From NCBI GenBank assembly GCA_028829895.1, contig CM054180.1, positions 111,192,635-111,256,634 of the forward strand: 64,000 bases of DNA, read 5' to 3'. Position 1 is the first letter of the stretch, and every line of letters starts with the position of its first letter. Shown in pieces: positions 61,022-64,000 of the stretch. This DNA comes from Sinotaia quadrata (taxonomy: Eukaryota > Mollusca > Gastropoda > Architaenioglossa > Viviparidae). Below the pieces are notes generated by a model. It was not told the DNA's origin. It made no database searches and was given only the letters and a program-made list of their open reading frames with translations. Both the position numbers and the translations under genes were made by a program.

Positions 61022-62426
61022 TATTTATGATCTGCATAAAAAATATATTTCACACATTTTTATAAAGTAATTGGATTAGAGAATAATAATAAATAAATAT
61101 ATATGTAGTAAAGATTAATATCCACTATTATTTTGTAGAAGACTTTTACAACCCTTCACAGATGAAAAGTAAACATGACACAAACTAAAACAAATAAAAA
61201 AAATGCAGGAAAAACAGACCTGGAAAGTAATATCATTTTTTTTTTGTTAGTGCAAAAGAATTATACACTGTTAGCAAACCTGAATTTAAAATCATTATAA
61301 TTATTTTCCACAATTAATTATTTAAGCATATGAAATCAACATGCGCTGACATTCTATCGTCTACTTTGCTTAAAATCATTCAAATCAATATCCTAGACCA
61401 GCATAAACGAAGCAAACGTATGACAGGTATTAAAGGTTTCTTCGTTAATAGGTTATCTGAAACACGCATTTACAATAACAATTAAAATTATAAAAGAAAA
61501 TCAGTCACGTCTAAGAAATATGCTCTCCTAGCAACAAGCAATCTTGGAATTAAGAGGGTACCTGAAACGGATTTTCGTTTTTATTTTAATTATTTTTTCC
61601 CCCTTTGAAGTATAAACAAAGCGGGAAGACAATAAAGAGTATTATTTTGTTTAATTTAAACTATTTTCTTCTGAAATGTATTCAGTTCTTTGAGCATGGT
61701 GGACAGAATATGTTAAATCTTTACAACTGATTTTAAACTATTAATTAATTAATATTGGAAATATTACCGACTCACGCATGTGGACTGTGTCGCTCGTTTG
61801 TTTAACCTGCGTCACTGTAAATATTCTTAGTATACATAATTTAATGAATAAACAGTACAAAATATTCCAACACATTAACTACAAACAGAGCCATTAACGG
61901 GGAGGAAAATTGTTAGTGTAATAATCATATCAATAAAATCACGCGAATTTATACTGAATATTCCTGCATAAACGAACTGTTTAAGGGTGCTAAAATGGGC
62001 AATAACCGTTCCTTCTAAAAAATATAATTTCCTATAATTATCTCCCTTATCAATATAGCATTTAAGAAATGTTAGGTATGTATGCACACAATTTAAACAA
62101 GAGCTGTATTGTGAACAAAATGCAGGGAATAAAGTTCAGGAAGTTTAAAAAAAATTTTTCTAGAGATTCTCAACATGAAATACACGTTCACCATGCTCAA
62201 TGTATTATTTTATATCTTCGTAATATTTATTAGTATAAAATAAATAATTGAAAACACATCAATTTTATCTCTTGTACTTTGCATTTTGAAAAGAAATTAA
62301 AAAAAACTTTAGTAAGGAACTCTTGGCTTACATTTCCAAGCACTGTTGTAGAAACTAGTCTTTGCACTCAGTTCAAAACTGCGGCCAAACTCTTCCCAGT
62401 GACTTGTTATTTTCCTTTGGAATCTC

Positions 62427-62434
62427 TGACGTCA
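62427..62434. promoter_or_regulatory. CRE-type TGACGTCA upstream of gene C
   Basis: CTCTGACGTCATG, the same 13-base context as at 43313-43324. It lies 1.4 kb upstream of the coding start of C and is a possible promoter element only. Confidence 0.2.
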
Positions 62435-63169
62435 TGGTCTTTTCGTCAGAACCTATATGACGTAGCGGTGACAGATCATTCCTGGAAGTACGTAACATTC
62501 CTTCTCACGATCTATGATCGTTTGCTGTTCGAGTGCTGCTTCGTATAGAGGCGCGTGCGCGCGCGCACACCACAGGGAAAGAAAGAGATAAATTATAAAT
62601 AGTGGTTTATTTTTACAAGCACAGGAGTAATTAGAAAAACTCTTTAATGTGATATTTGTTTCTAATATGTGTAAGATGTGAGTGTGTATGTGTATGTATG
62701 TATGCATCTGTATGTATGTGTGTATGTGAGTGATATGAAGACAGTTGCCTCTGTATGGCATGGAGGGATACATGCTACCAATAACTGTCAAATTTATTAA
62801 GTATCCTAATAAAGATCATTAGTGACATTAACTTTATCGAAATTCAAGAAGTCCGGTCATGAAAGGCTGCCATTAGCTTAATGGGGAAAAAGCAGCTTCT
62901 TCCTTGTTTTATCTGAATCTCCTGGTTTACTGATTATAAACCACTACAACCATGGGAGACGCGAGAAGTATCTATCACAGTGTAAGGAATACACTGGACT
63001 CCATTGATGTATAGTGGCAAGGTATGCTGATCACCTTGACACTTGACATTGTGACGAAAGCAGAACACGTGATTAAGTAGGATAATTCAGTTGTGAAACG
63101 CAAGGCAGGCAGGAGATTTATACTTGACTGTTGGGAGCTTCGTATACGTCCTATTAACCCGCTAGTAAA

Positions 63170-63275
63170 GGTAAGCGAGGTGTGGTAAAGATTGAATTTA
63201 TAGGTAAGGGAGGTGTGGTAAAGATTGAACTTATAGGAAAGGGAGGTGTGGTAAAGATTGAACTTATAGGTAGAG
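63170..63275 (+). repeat. 33-bp tandem repeat, three copies
   Basis: GGTGTGGTAAAGATTGAACT with TATAGG is repeated three times. The multiple-of-three period gives an open frame repeating VVKIELIGKGG, not taken as a gene. Confidence 0.88.
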
Positions 63276-64000
63276 TAGGAGAAAACCGCTACCTTTGGAA
63301 GTATATTATAATAATAATAAGCGTTCTCCTTTGTTTCGGTTTCATGGACTGGTTTAACTACTTTCGGTTTAAGAGACCCATGTCATTACTTTCGGTTTTG
63401 ATTTAAACACATTATGAACAGACTACAAACGATGACAAAGCGTAATAATGCATCAACGCAAATACTGAACATTGCTTTATCCAAAGAAGATGGGAGCTGT
63501 CACATTCATTACACCTGTGTTCATTGTGGCTTATGTGATGCATGATCCAACTCTTAAAAATTCCACAAGGTTTAATAGATTAACATAGGTATAATTTATT
63601 TTGCCAGGAAGTTATGTCCCTTTACCAAGCAGCGTCAGCACGTATTAATAAAACGCAGATAACATTGAAATTCTTTCTATTCCAACGCAGAATTTAATCA
63701 GATTGTTTTGGCATGTGAAAACAATTACACATACCCCAGTCCTGATTATTGAGATGGGTGACGTGCACCACAAAAGCTGACGTGTCCTGTGCATTTGCAA
63801 ACCAGGAATATACGAATGCATAATCTAAAAATTGTGCGTTTACTATCACCATTATTTATAATAGGTAAGCAGCATAACATAATTATATGACATGCAACTT
63901 TGTTTTGTTAAGACAAACTAGAGGGTTTGCGCCTTTTGCTGCTGAGATAATCTTATCGTAGTAATGTTGATTGTCAGTTCAATATTTCATGTAACTATAA

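Larger units (their letters stand above)
61032..64000. other. Region upstream of gene C
   Basis: AT-rich. The untranslated first exon and promoter of gene C should lie here or beyond. It contains TGACGTCA at 62427-62434, a GGGCAATAAC/TTATCTCCC motif pair (61997-62047), a TATG-rich tract (62688-62735) and a 33-bp repeat (63170-63275). No gene recognised. Confidence 0.5.

Noticed and set aside
63182..63406. 74-codon frame with three VVKIELIGKGG repeats and a hydrophobic stretch
   Set aside because: The repeats are a 33-bp DNA tandem repeat in the same frame by its length; the rest has no support.

Overview
The window reads as nuclear DNA of an animal. It is strongly AT-rich, most of its length is non-coding, genes are split by GT-AG introns, and long CA/GT, GA/CT and tetranucleotide microsatellites are everywhere. 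Nothing bacterial, organellar or viral was seen. A lophotrochozoan, most likely a mollusc, is my best guess. It rests on the TRIM-type gene family, the minisatellite-rich introns and repeated GGGAGATAAC/GTTATCTCCC motifs that I remember as common in mollusc genomes. This is inference, not proof.

The main content is a cluster of four related genes. Three are complete on the minus strand: gene A (coding 17289 down to 13116), gene B (34430 down to 24934) and gene C (61021 down to 53117). One, gene D, is on the plus strand (4455 to 10169) and lacks its first coding exon in the window. A, B and C each have one large coding exon of about 1.1 kb encoding a tripartite (RING, two B-boxes, coiled coil) module. 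Four short exons follow that together encode one C-terminal Neuralized-homology-repeat (NHR) domain. All coding introns are phase 0. In A, B and C a splice acceptor lies exactly 10 bases before the ATG, so an untranslated 5' exon lies further upstream and was not located. Predicted lengths are 537 (A), 572 (B) and 538 (C) residues. D preserves the four NHR exons (170 residues). I infer that the products are RING E3 ubiquitin ligases that choose targets through the NHR domain. The layout A-B-C in tandem, with D convergent on A, and homologous 3' flanks downstream of A, B and C point to local segmental duplication.

Layout: 1-4454 non-coding with minisatellites; 4455-10169 gene D; 10170-13115 microsatellites and the 3' flank of A; 13116-17299 gene A; 17300-24933 AT-rich intergenic DNA with a possible decayed coding scrap; 24934-34440 gene B with long repeat-filled introns; 34441-42911 microsatellites, a decayed pseudogene with seven in-frame stops and no frameshift (about 35622-36614), and a 36-bp tandem array in a larger repeat field (39.1-42.1 kb); 42912-45059 a speculative four-exon unrecognised gene on the minus strand; 45821-46602 a 34-bp tandem array with a 9-unit higher-order period; 46.6-53.1 kb microsatellites and small repeats; 53117-61031 gene C; 61032-64000 upstream DNA of C.

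Most other open reading frames in the window are translated repeats (CA/GT, CT/GA, 10-bp or 36-bp units) and are not reported as genes.
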